Source: an uncultured Prevotella sp. (GTDB lineage Bacteria > Bacteroidota > Bacteroidia > Bacteroidales > Bacteroidaceae). Taken from it: DNA of 64,000 nt. The DNA lies in NCBI GenBank assembly GCA_900319905.1, contig ONQB01000006.1:1-64000 (forward strand), in the 5' to 3' direction. Of this stretch, positions 26,349-32,756 are shown in pieces. Made by a program: the position numbers and the translations under genes. Within the stretch, counting starts at the first letter, position 1. Every line of letters starts with the position of its first letter. Below the pieces are notes generated by a model that saw only the letters and a program-made list of their open reading frames with translations, made no database searches and was not told the origin of the DNA.

Positions 26349-26912
26349 TTATCTGTGGATGGGCTTGGTGCGGTAGGCAGCCGAGAACTTACCCTGAGTC
26401 ATCGCACGCAGCTTGTTACGTATCATCTGTTTGCGGAAGGGTGAGAGCCGGTCCACGTACATCACTCCTTCGAGATGGTCAAACTCATGCTGCATGACGC
26501 GGGCAAGATAGCCCTCCACCCATTCGTCATGGGGTTGCAGGTTGTCGTCGAGATAGGTGACATGCACTCTCTTGGGACGAACCACGTCCTCACTGAGTCC
26601 GGGAATGGAGAGGCAACCCTCTTCCATGGACACCTTTCCAGCCTTATCGTCGGCCTCTACGACATGGGCGTTGATAAATGCATGACGGAAGCCCTCGTAC
26701 TCCGGATATTCATCCTTGAGCACATTGAGGTCGATGACAACAACGCGAATGGCCTTGCCTATCTGTGGCGCTGCCAAGCCGACCCCCGATGCGGCATCGA
26801 GTGTCTCAAACATATCACTGATGAGTTGCTGAAGATCCGGATAATCTGTGGGAATATCCTGGGCAACTTTTCTCAACACGGGTTGCCCATAAGTATAAAT
26901 AGGTAAAATCAT
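26349..26912 (-). CDS. def: Peptide deformylase
   Basis: 187 residues. Removes the formyl group from new proteins using Fe2+ or another metal. Motif 1 GVGLAAPQ at 43-50, motif 2 EGCLS with ligand C100, and motif 3 HEFDH at 142-146. Starts at ATG 26912, overlapping the ruvX stop by four bases (ATGA), so translation is coupled. Confidence 0.97.
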   Translation of the reverse strand: MILPIYTYGQPVLRKVAQDIPTDYPDLQQLISDMFETLDAASGVGLAAPQIGKAIRVVVIDLNVLKDEYPEYEGFRHAFINAHVVEADDKAGKVSMEEGCLSIPGLSEDVVRPKRVHVTYLDDNLQPHDEWVEGYLARVMQHEFDHLEGVMYVDRLSPFRKQMIRNKLRAMTQGKFSAAYRTKPIHR

Positions 26913-27325
26913 TTCCTTGAATTCATGTAATCCTGCAAGATAATGGTCGCGCTGACCTCATCCACCAGGCCTTTATTCTCTCTGCGGGTTTTCTTCTTTA
27001 CCCTGCCGTCGATGATGGCCCTATGTGCGAGCACCGACGTGAAGCGTTCGTCGTAATAATCAATGGGAACATCAGGATGGGTCTTGCGCCATCGGTTGAC
27101 GAACTGCTCCACCCTTGCGAAGTTCTCAGACGGTTGTCCGTTGGGCTGCATGGGCTTGCCTATGACGATGCGCTCCACTTGTTCCCGTTCCACATACTGC
27201 GCAAGAAAAGCAGGCAGGTCTTTCGTGTCGACAGTGGTCAAGCCATTGGCAATGAGCTGCAAGGGGTCGGTAACAGCCAGCCCCGTGCGCTTCTTGCCAT
27301 AGTCTATAGATAAAATTCTTGCCAA
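26909..27325 (-). CDS. ruvX: RuvX/YqgF family, putative pre-16S rRNA nuclease
   Basis: 138 residues from a TTG start at 27325, giving the family's standard length and N terminus (LARILSIDYGKKRTGLAVTD). Upstream in-frame ATGs all lie inside the preceding lipoprotein gene and produce non-homologous sequence. RNase H-like fold: catalytic Asp in LSIDYG, Glu in ERIVIGKP region, DERFTS and a late Asp in LVDEVSATIILQDYM. Processes the 5' end of 16S rRNA. 16 bases after the SPOR gene; overlaps def. Confidence 0.9.
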   Translation of the reverse strand: MARILSIDYGKKRTGLAVTDPLQLIANGLTTVDTKDLPAFLAQYVEREQVERIVIGKPMQPNGQPSENFARVEQFVNRWRKTHPDVPIDYYDERFTSVLAHRAIIDGRVKKKTRRENKGLVDEVSATIILQDYMNSRK

Positions 27326-27341
27326 AGCTGCTCGCTGCGCT

Positions 27342-27839
27342 TTAGTTCTTGAAGAGGAGCCAAGCCTGGCCCTTAGAATCATACTTGCTGCCGCGGATGG
27401 CATCACGACTCTGCACAGCCTGGCTCTTATTGTCGTAGGTGCCCGACAGCACACGATAAGAGTTGACCTTGGCATTGTAAACGATCTGTGCATCGTAGCC
27501 TGCCTGCTTGAGCATCTGCTGGAAACCCTCAGCATTGGCTCGCACACTGAAGGAGCCTACCACGACACTGAACTGCTTCAGGCCGGAACCGTCGATCAGC
27601 GTAACATCTTCCTGACGAACAGGCGTATTGTCAACATTGGTCACCGTAGTCTGGTCGGCTTGCTTTGTAACGAGAGGAGTCACTGTGGCTTCCTGCTGTG
27701 TCTGGGTCGTTGTTGCCTGTGCTTCTTCCTGAGCCTTTGCTTTCTCGTAGAACTTCTTGTATGCGCTCTCCTGGGATTTACAACTGTTCAAGGCGAGTAC
27801 CATGCACATGGCCGCGCCTATAACCATAAATTTCTTCAT
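27342..27839 (-). CDS. SPOR-domain lipoprotein
   Basis: 165 residues. It begins MKKFMVIGAAMCMVLALNSC with the lipobox Cys at residue 20. A Gln/Thr-rich linker (about 35-85) leads to a C-terminal SPOR domain (LKQFSVVVGSFSVRANAEGF and YRVLSGTYDNKSQAVQS), which binds denuded septal peptidoglycan glycans. First gene of a minus-strand unit with ruvX, def and the TPR gene. No exact TAnnTTTG box is seen upstream; a TAATTTCG near 27918 is the closest match. Confidence 0.9.
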   Translation of the reverse strand: MKKFMVIGAAMCMVLALNSCKSQESAYKKFYEKAKAQEEAQATTTQTQQEATVTPLVTKQADQTTVTNVDNTPVRQEDVTLIDGSGLKQFSVVVGSFSVRANAEGFQQMLKQAGYDAQIVYNAKVNSYRVLSGTYDNKSQAVQSRDAIRGSKYDSKGQAWLLFKN

Positions 27840-28031
27840 GCTACTTATAAAATATAAAGTCGTTAATATTCAACATTATTCATACAGGTCGGCAACACTG
27901 ACCGGCACCTATTGTTTGCGAAATTACAAAATATTCCACAAACAGCCTTTTATTGCTCGCATAAAGTTTGTTAAATCAGTACTATACACATTATTTAACA
28001 GAAAACTACGACGCTTTTTGCCTGGAATAAC

Positions 28032-28039
28032 TATATTTG
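28032..28039 (+). promoter_or_regulatory. -7 promoter element of the YtxH/holin-like trio
   Basis: TATATTTG, 38 bases before the YtxH ATG at 28078. Confidence 0.7.
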
Positions 28040-28077
28040 CACTTAGATTATACATTAACGATTAAACGTTTAGAGAC

Positions 28078-28296
28078 ATGAAAACTTTTGGTTACATTGC
28101 CACCTTCTTAGGTGGTGCTGTCGCAGGTGCCGCCATTGGCTTGTTACTGGCTCCTGAAAAGGGAACTGACACCCGTTCGAAAATCTCAGATGTGGTAGAC
28201 AACTTCTGCAAGAAACATGACATTAAGCTCAACCGCAGCGATGCCGACGATCTCGTCGACGGCATCAAAGAGGCTGTAGACACCGACATGGCTTAA
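28078..28296 (+). CDS. YtxH-domain small membrane protein
   Basis: 72 residues. YtxH signature: a Gly-rich membrane segment IATFLGGAVAGAAIGLLLAP directly followed by EKGTDTRSK. The short polar tail holds DNFCKKHDIKLNRSDADDLV. The family is linked to general stress in other bacteria; the role here is unknown. First gene of a set also seen in other Bacteroidetes: YtxH, holin-like protein, small basic protein. Confidence 0.87.
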   Translation: MKTFGYIATFLGGAVAGAAIGLLLAPEKGTDTRSKISDVVDNFCKKHDIKLNRSDADDLVDGIKEAVDTDMA

Positions 28297-28311
28297 GGTC
28301 CTGTCAACATT

Positions 28312-28360
28312 CTCGTCTTGTGATTGACGCAACAGCTGTCATCACAAGACGAGCGTTGCG
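28312..28360. other. Strong stem-loop with possible pseudoknot between YtxH and holin-like genes
   Basis: Perfect 13-bp stem CTCGTCTTGTGAT (28312-28324) with ATCACAAGACGAG (28341-28353) and a 16-base loop. Loop bases 28328-28333 CGCAAC are complementary to 28355-28360 GTTGCG just after the stem, an H-type pseudoknot arrangement. No T-run follows, so it is not a standard terminator. Confidence 0.55.
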
Positions 28361-28408
28361 GAAATAGCAACTAAGAAGTAACGTTATCGTGATAGAAAGA
28401 CATAAAGC

Positions 28409-28756
28409 ATGTTTTCCAACGACCAGAACATAGAAACCATCGGCCAGCTGATTGAGACGCTCAAGCACTACATCAAGGTGCAGGGGGAATACGTGAAGCT
28501 CTCCGCCGTGGAAAAAACCGTAAGAATTCTTACTGCCATCGCCATTACAGCCATCATCAGCGTCTTGCTGATCTTCATCCTTATCTTCCTGAGCTTTGCC
28601 GCTGTCTTTGCACTGGAACCGTTGGTGGGACTGGCAGGTGCCTTTTGCATCATCGCAGGCATCTATGTAGCTATTCTGCTGATGGTAATTGCATTCAGAA
28701 GACAATGGTTTGAACGGCCACTCGTCCGTTTCCTGGCAGACATTCTGCTCAGTTGA
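28409..28756 (+). CDS. Phage-holin-superfamily membrane protein
   Basis: 115 residues. Two long hydrophobic segments, AIAITAIISVLLIFILIFLS and GAFCIIAGIYVAILLMVIAF, after a polar N-terminal helix (IETIGQLIETLKHYIKVQGE). This fits the holin superfamily III / actinobacterial-phage-holin-like group, which is widespread as a chromosomal gene and does not by itself indicate prophage. No other phage genes are near. Middle gene of the YtxH trio. Confidence 0.78.
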   Translation: MFSNDQNIETIGQLIETLKHYIKVQGEYVKLSAVEKTVRILTAIAITAIISVLLIFILIFLSFAAVFALEPLVGLAGAFCIIAGIYVAILLMVIAFRRQWFERPLVRFLADILLS

Positions 28757-28848
28757 GCGCCACCACAGTGCCGTATGACAGAAACAAAGGTTCTCGCAAG
28801 CCTCTGCTTCTTTACCGTATCACATGTTTTATTCTAACATCAAACAAC

Positions 28849-29106
28849 ATGACTGACAACCAACCGCTTTCTTCCACTTATCACTCTCTGGAGAGCATCC
28901 GCGACCGCAAGGCGATATTGCTCAAAGACATCCGCAAGGACAGTCAGAAGATTGAGTTGCAATGGAACTCATTGTTCCACCGGCCGGAGATGCTGAAGAA
29001 GGATGTCTCTCCCTCTAAGCGTGTCAACAGTTTCATCAATGCGGGTGCCGGGGTGCTCGACGCAGCACTACTGGTATGGAAACTCTACCGCAAATTTAAG
29101 AAATAA
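28849..29106 (+). CDS. Small basic protein of the YtxH/holin-like trio, unknown function
   Basis: 85 residues from the ATG at 28849; a TTG at 28753 overlapping the holin-like stop is a weaker alternative. The first 55 residues are charged and helical (SLESIRDRKAILLKDIRKDS). The C terminus has an amphipathic hydrophobic stretch (FINAGAGVLDAALLVWKLY) ending RKFKK, which may sit at the membrane. No known family recognised. Confidence 0.7.
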   Translation: MTDNQPLSSTYHSLESIRDRKAILLKDIRKDSQKIELQWNSLFHRPEMLKKDVSPSKRVNSFINAGAGVLDAALLVWKLYRKFKK

Positions 29107-29124
29107 TGATGCTGCAGATGCTAT

Positions 29125-29161
29125 GCTAACCCACTATTTTTTATGTCAACAGGGGGTTAGC
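29125..29161. terminator. Bidirectional hairpin between the trio and murB
   Basis: 8-bp stem GCTAACCC (29125-29132) with GGGTTAGC (29154-29161), between convergent genes. The T-run (ATTTTTTATG) is in the loop rather than after the stem, so efficiency is uncertain. Confidence 0.5.
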
Positions 29162-29175
29162 TGCTGACATACCGG

Positions 29176-30216
29176 TTAAATGATATTGACCTCTGGCTTT
29201 AAGTCAAGGCCAAACTCTTTTTTCACATCGTGCTGAACGGCATGCATGAGGTCAACAACTTCCTGACCGGTTGCACCTCCCCGATTGACCAAGATCAGCG
29301 CTTGTTTGTCATAAACACCGGCACGCCCCAGGCTACGGCCTTTCCATCCGCATTGGTCGATCATCCATCCTGCCGGAATCTTATAACCCACCTTTCCGTC
29401 ATCGCCCTTCACTTCGAAATAGCGAAGGTTGGAATGAGCCGCTTTCAAAGTTGCGAAAGTATCGGCATCGACAATTGGATTCATGAAGAAGCTGCCCGCA
29501 TTGCCCATCACGACAGGATCGGGCAACTTGCTCTGACGGATGTCAATGATGACACCGCGCAATTGGTCAGCCGTAAGCTGTGCTTCAGTGATGCCACGCT
29601 GCTCCAGTTGACTACGTATATTGCCATAGTCGAGTTGCGGCTTGAACGTACGCGACAGCTGGTAGGTCACATAAGTAATAAGGTATTGGTTCTTCCATTC
29701 ATGCTTGAAAGCGCTCTGGCGATAACTGTAGCCACAGTCGCTACCCTTGAACTTAACCACACGTCCGCTACTGATCTCAACAGCTTCAATCTCGCTGATG
29801 ACATCCTTCACTTCTGCGCCATACGCACCAATGTTCTGCACCGCCGATGCTCCGCATTCTCCCGGAATCAGGCTGAGATTCTCCAAGCCATGGTAGCCAT
29901 GACGCACGGCATAGCTCACCACATCGTCAAATGTCGTACCCGCCCAGCATCTCAGACTGGGTTGATTGGTCTCACAATCCATGATAACGGCAATGTCGAA
30001 GCATTTGGCAGGTGTCGTCACCGTACCCGCAAAGTCCTTTGTCAATAAGAGGTTGCTGCCGCCGCCCAATAGCAGGAACGGCTTTCCACTCTCACGCAGG
30101 CGCTTGGCAACAGCCACGGCTTCGGCCTCGCTCTCCCACTCCACATACTCATCACACTGCTGGTCAATGCCAAAAGTATTGTGATGCAGTAAAGAATAAT
30201 GCTCAGCTATTTTCAT
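29176..30216 (-). CDS. murB: UDP-N-acetylenolpyruvoylglucosamine reductase
   Basis: 346 residues, the long (E. coli) type. Second step of UDP-MurNAc synthesis, an NADPH- and FAD-dependent reduction. FAD-binding domain: FLLLGGGSNLLLTKDF and LSLIPGECGASAVQNIGAYG. The catalytic region includes DCGYSYRQSAFKHEW (Tyr and Arg contacts) and VVMGNAGSFFMNP (the catalytic Ser in GNAGSFF). It follows the DUF4348 lipoprotein gene by 82 bases. Confidence 0.96.
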   Translation of the reverse strand: MKIAEHYSLLHHNTFGIDQQCDEYVEWESEAEAVAVAKRLRESGKPFLLLGGGSNLLLTKDFAGTVTTPAKCFDIAVIMDCETNQPSLRCWAGTTFDDVVSYAVRHGYHGLENLSLIPGECGASAVQNIGAYGAEVKDVISEIEAVEISSGRVVKFKGSDCGYSYRQSAFKHEWKNQYLITYVTYQLSRTFKPQLDYGNIRSQLEQRGITEAQLTADQLRGVIIDIRQSKLPDPVVMGNAGSFFMNPIVDADTFATLKAAHSNLRYFEVKGDDGKVGYKIPAGWMIDQCGWKGRSLGRAGVYDKQALILVNRGGATGQEVVDLMHAVQHDVKKEFGLDLKPEVNII

Positions 30217-30298
30217 GTGACACTACTTGATTGATTGGTTCTGAATAGGAATACTGATTTGACGGGAGCACACTGAAGTCGGTGAAAACTCTACCTTA

Positions 30299-31153
30299 TC
30301 AACTGTTGAACTTCACCAGTTTCCAATGTTTGCCGATTTTGCGGAACGTGAGTTCTATCTCCAGTCCATTGGCAATACCACGGATGACAAACACCTTTCT
30401 ATTTGTCTCCGTATAAGTCTGACCATAGATGACGTTATAGATGATATTCTTCGGTATGAGACCGGGCTTGAAGTCAGGCCATTGCTGGGGCATCATCACG
30501 CCGCTAATACTTGAAAAATCGTCATTGGGATCAGGCGCCGTAAACTCCACCTCATCAGCCATGCTCCTCACCTGGAAGGCAGAATCACGTGAGAAACGGT
30601 CGTAGAAACGCAGGAAGTCAGCGTTCTTGTTTTGGAACGTCGGCTTATAATTCATGCTCGTCATCATCCATTTGCCATTAATGCGGTTGAAAAGGAACTG
30701 CTGAACGAGTTTCTTGCGGAAGAAGATCTTTTCCACTACCACATGATCAATGGTAGTATCCTTCACCACCCCCATCTGTCGGGGACTGTCAAAGATAAGC
30801 GTGTAATATTGCTGGTGCATGAAGAAATGCTCCATCTTCCAACTCGTCTCCGGCACTTTCTTTTCAAGTTTGCCATTGCGGTAAACGGGCAGCGGGAAGA
30901 CGATGCGCTCACGTTGCAACTTACGGTTGGCTGCAAAATTAAATACGAAATCGTCAAACAGCTCGTCCGCTGCCTTGGGCATCGGCGTCGACTCTATCAG
31001 ATTCTGCGTAGAATCGATGCTGGAAGTATCTGGAATCAATGAATCGGACGCCAACGTATCCACTGGCTTCGGTTTCTTGTCAGTACAGCCTATCGGCACG
31101 GTCATCACGGAAAAAAGGATGACAATTACGGCCAAAAAGATTGCTTTTTTCAT
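30299..31153 (-). CDS. DUF4348 family lipoprotein
   Basis: 284 residues from the ATG at 31153. An in-frame start 33 bases earlier would include the -7 box at 31174-31181 and lies before the signal peptide, so it is rejected. MKKAIFLAVIVILFSVMTVP then IGC gives a lipobox with Cys23. A Thr/Ser/Asp-rich linker follows, then the DUF4348 domain (ELFDDFVFNFAANRKLQRER, DVEFTAPD-like end). The last 25 residues (ANGLEIELTFRKIGKHWKLV) are typical of the family. Surface or periplasmic; function unknown. Confidence 0.85.
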   Translation of the reverse strand: MKKAIFLAVIVILFSVMTVPIGCTDKKPKPVDTLASDSLIPDTSSIDSTQNLIESTPMPKAADELFDDFVFNFAANRKLQRERIVFPLPVYRNGKLEKKVPETSWKMEHFFMHQQYYTLIFDSPRQMGVVKDTTIDHVVVEKIFFRKKLVQQFLFNRINGKWMMTSMNYKPTFQNKNADFLRFYDRFSRDSAFQVRSMADEVEFTAPDPNDDFSSISGVMMPQQWPDFKPGLIPKNIIYNVIYGQTYTETNRKVFVIRGIANGLEIELTFRKIGKHWKLVKFNS

Positions 31154-31173
31154 AACACACAACTTATCATCGG

Positions 31174-31181
31174 CAAAATTA
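31174..31181 (-). promoter_or_regulatory. -7 promoter element of the DUF4348/murB unit
   Basis: The minus strand reads TAATTTTG, 20 bases before the ATG at 31153; it supports that start. Confidence 0.65.
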
Positions 31182-31225
31182 AGCATTATTTTTCAGATAG
31201 TACCTATTTTATTCGATAAAATGTG

Positions 31226-31233
31226 TAACTTTG
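31226..31233 (+). promoter_or_regulatory. -7 promoter element of pheS
   Basis: TAACTTTG, 52 bases before the pheS ATG. Divergent from the DUF4348 promoter with about 44 bases between the two boxes. Confidence 0.7.
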
Positions 31234-31255
31234 CAAGGTAATAATCAGACGACAC

Positions 31256-31273
31256 ATCAATTATATCAATTAT
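31256..31273 (+). repeat. 9-bp tandem repeat in the pheS leader
   Basis: Two exact copies of ATCAATTAT, then a third partial copy (ATCAG). They lie in the predicted untranslated leader, just before the start codon. Confidence 0.7.
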
Positions 31274-31285
31274 ATCAGATTGATT

Positions 31286-32323
31286 ATGATATTAGACAAG
31301 ATAGACGAACTTCTGAAGGAAGTGTCCACGCTTTCAGCTAAGAATGCTGACGACGTGGAGCAACTCAGATTGAAGTATCTGAGCAAGAAAGGAGAGATCA
31401 ACGGGCTCATGGCTGAGTTCCGCGACGTGGCCAAAGATCAGAAAAAGACCATCGGCATCAAGCTGAATGAGCTGAAGAAGGCCGCTACTGAGAAAATCAA
31501 CCAATTGCGCGAGGAAGTCGTGACTACCGACACCGGCAACGAAAATATCGACTTGACGCGCACGGCCTATCCGGTCAATCTCGGCACACGCCATCCATTG
31601 ACAATCGTTAAGAACGAGATCATCGAGATCTTCCAGCGCATGGGCTTCACCCTCTACCACGGACCTGAGATCGACGATGACAAGCACGTGTTTACGATGC
31701 TCAACTTCGCTGCCGACCATCCGGCACGTGACATGCAGGACACGTTCTTCATCTCGCAGAATCCTAACGACGTGACCAAGAACGTCCTGCTGCGTTCGCA
31801 CACTTCTGGCGACGAGGCTCACTACATGGAAAGCCACCAGCCGCCTATCCGCATCATCTGCCCGGGACGCGTCTATCGTAATGAGGCCATCTCGGCCCGC
31901 GCTCACTGCTTCTTCCACCAGGTGGAAGGATTGTATGTAGACAAGGGCGTGAGCTTTACCGATCTGAAGCAGGTGCTGCTCACCTTCGCCCGCGAGATGT
32001 TCGGTCCCGACACGAAGATTCGTCTGCGCCCAAGTTACTTCCCCTTCACCGAGCCCAGTGCCGAGATGGATATCTCATGCAACATTTGTGGCGGCAAGGG
32101 CTGCAACTTCTGCAAGCACACCGGATGGGTGGAGATCTTAGGCTGCGGCATGGTCGACCCTCACGATCTGGCAGCCTGCGGCATCGACCCTGACGTATAC
32201 ACTGGTTACGCCTTCGGCATGGGTGTGGAGCGCATCACCAATCTGAAGTACCGCGTCGACGACCTGCGTCTGTTCTCCGAGAACGACACCCGCTTCCTGG
32301 AGGAGTTCCAAAGCGCTTACTAA
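31286..32323 (+). CDS. pheS: Phenylalanyl-tRNA synthetase alpha subunit
   Basis: 345 residues from the ATG at 31286; a TTG two codons earlier is possible. N-terminal coiled coil (first 85 residues), then the class II core: motif 2 TSPVQIR-like region here read as LLRSHTSGDEAHYM and ICPGRVYRNEAISARAHCFF, HQVEGLYVDKGVSF, RPSYFPFTEPSAEMDI, and motif 3 GFAFGMGVERI-like (YAFGMGVERITNL). The insertion CNICGGKGCNFCKHTGW has four cysteines, as is common in Bacteroidetes PheS. pheT is not adjacent, so the alpha and beta subunits are encoded apart. Confidence 0.96.
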   Translation: MILDKIDELLKEVSTLSAKNADDVEQLRLKYLSKKGEINGLMAEFRDVAKDQKKTIGIKLNELKKAATEKINQLREEVVTTDTGNENIDLTRTAYPVNLGTRHPLTIVKNEIIEIFQRMGFTLYHGPEIDDDKHVFTMLNFAADHPARDMQDTFFISQNPNDVTKNVLLRSHTSGDEAHYMESHQPPIRIICPGRVYRNEAISARAHCFFHQVEGLYVDKGVSFTDLKQVLLTFAREMFGPDTKIRLRPSYFPFTEPSAEMDISCNICGGKGCNFCKHTGWVEILGCGMVDPHDLAACGIDPDVYTGYAFGMGVERITNLKYRVDDLRLFSENDTRFLEEFQSAY

Positions 32324-32350
32324 TCCACGACTTCCATTCAATGAGCCCTT

Positions 32351-32500
32351 AAGAGGGTATATCAAAATTGTAGAAGTTCAGAAGTCCGGAAGTCCAGAAG
32401 TTCAGTCAAATGCATAATATCTGATAATCAGGTATCATTATAGCAATGACAGAACTTCTGAATTCCCGGACTTCTCCAATTTTGATACACCCCCTTTTAT
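32351..32500. repeat. Large imperfect inverted repeat after pheS
   Basis: A left arm from 32351 (AGAGGGTATATCAAAATTG) pairs with a right arm ending near 32500 (CAATTTTGATACACCCCC). Inside the arms, GAAGTCCGG-type units recur several times and also pair, so the total stem may exceed 40 bp with bulges. The right arm is followed by TTTTATTTGTTTTTG, so it probably ends pheS transcription. The outer motif recurs in the recJ-recQ gap. Confidence 0.65.
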
Positions 32501-32574
32501 TTGTTTTTGTCAAAAATAAGGTATTCTCTAGTTATCCTCTCAAACCACAGGGTTTGTCGGCTGCGCCCATAAAA

Positions 32575-32625
32575 GTGCCCTTTGGCACTACCCTCCAATA
32601 GGATCAAGGTAGTACCAAAGGGCAC
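32575..32625 (-). terminator. Terminator hairpin after the pectate lyase gene
   Basis: 18-base arms (32575-32592 GTGCCCTTTGGCACTACC with 32608-32625) pair with a single mismatch. On the minus strand TTTTATGGG follows. It lies downstream of the 22-bp tandem array and the lyase stop. The mostly empty 32324-32756 gap contains this hairpin, the large inverted repeat and the tandem array, but no gene. Confidence 0.65.
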
Positions 32626-32668
32626 ATTCATTTGATATTTTGTGTTATACTACTTCATCAGCCAATCG

Positions 32669-32756
32669 GCCTTTCGGCGATACTCCGTCGGCTTTTCGGC
32701 GATATTCCGCCGGCCTTTCGGCGATACTCCGTCGGCTTTTCGGCGATACTCCGTCG
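32669..32756. repeat. Four tandem copies of a 22-bp unit abutting a stop codon
   Basis: Units start at 32669, 32691, 32713 and 32735. All contain TTTCGGCGAT and end CCGTCG or CCGCCG; the copies differ at a few positions. The array ends exactly where the lyase stop codon (32757-32759, minus strand) begins. The last 22 coding bases of the lyase match the unit at about 14 of 22 positions. Each unit could form a 5-bp hairpin (CGGCG with CGTCG). Confidence 0.9.

Noticed and set aside
28409..28756. Prophage remnant suggested by the holin-like gene
   Set aside because: No integrase, capsid, terminase or attachment repeats nearby; holin-superfamily proteins of this kind are common as chromosomal genes.
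32669..32756. Possible CRISPR array
   Set aside because: Units are directly contiguous with no spacers and no cas genes are near; it is a simple tandem repeat. The same applies to 46565-46630.
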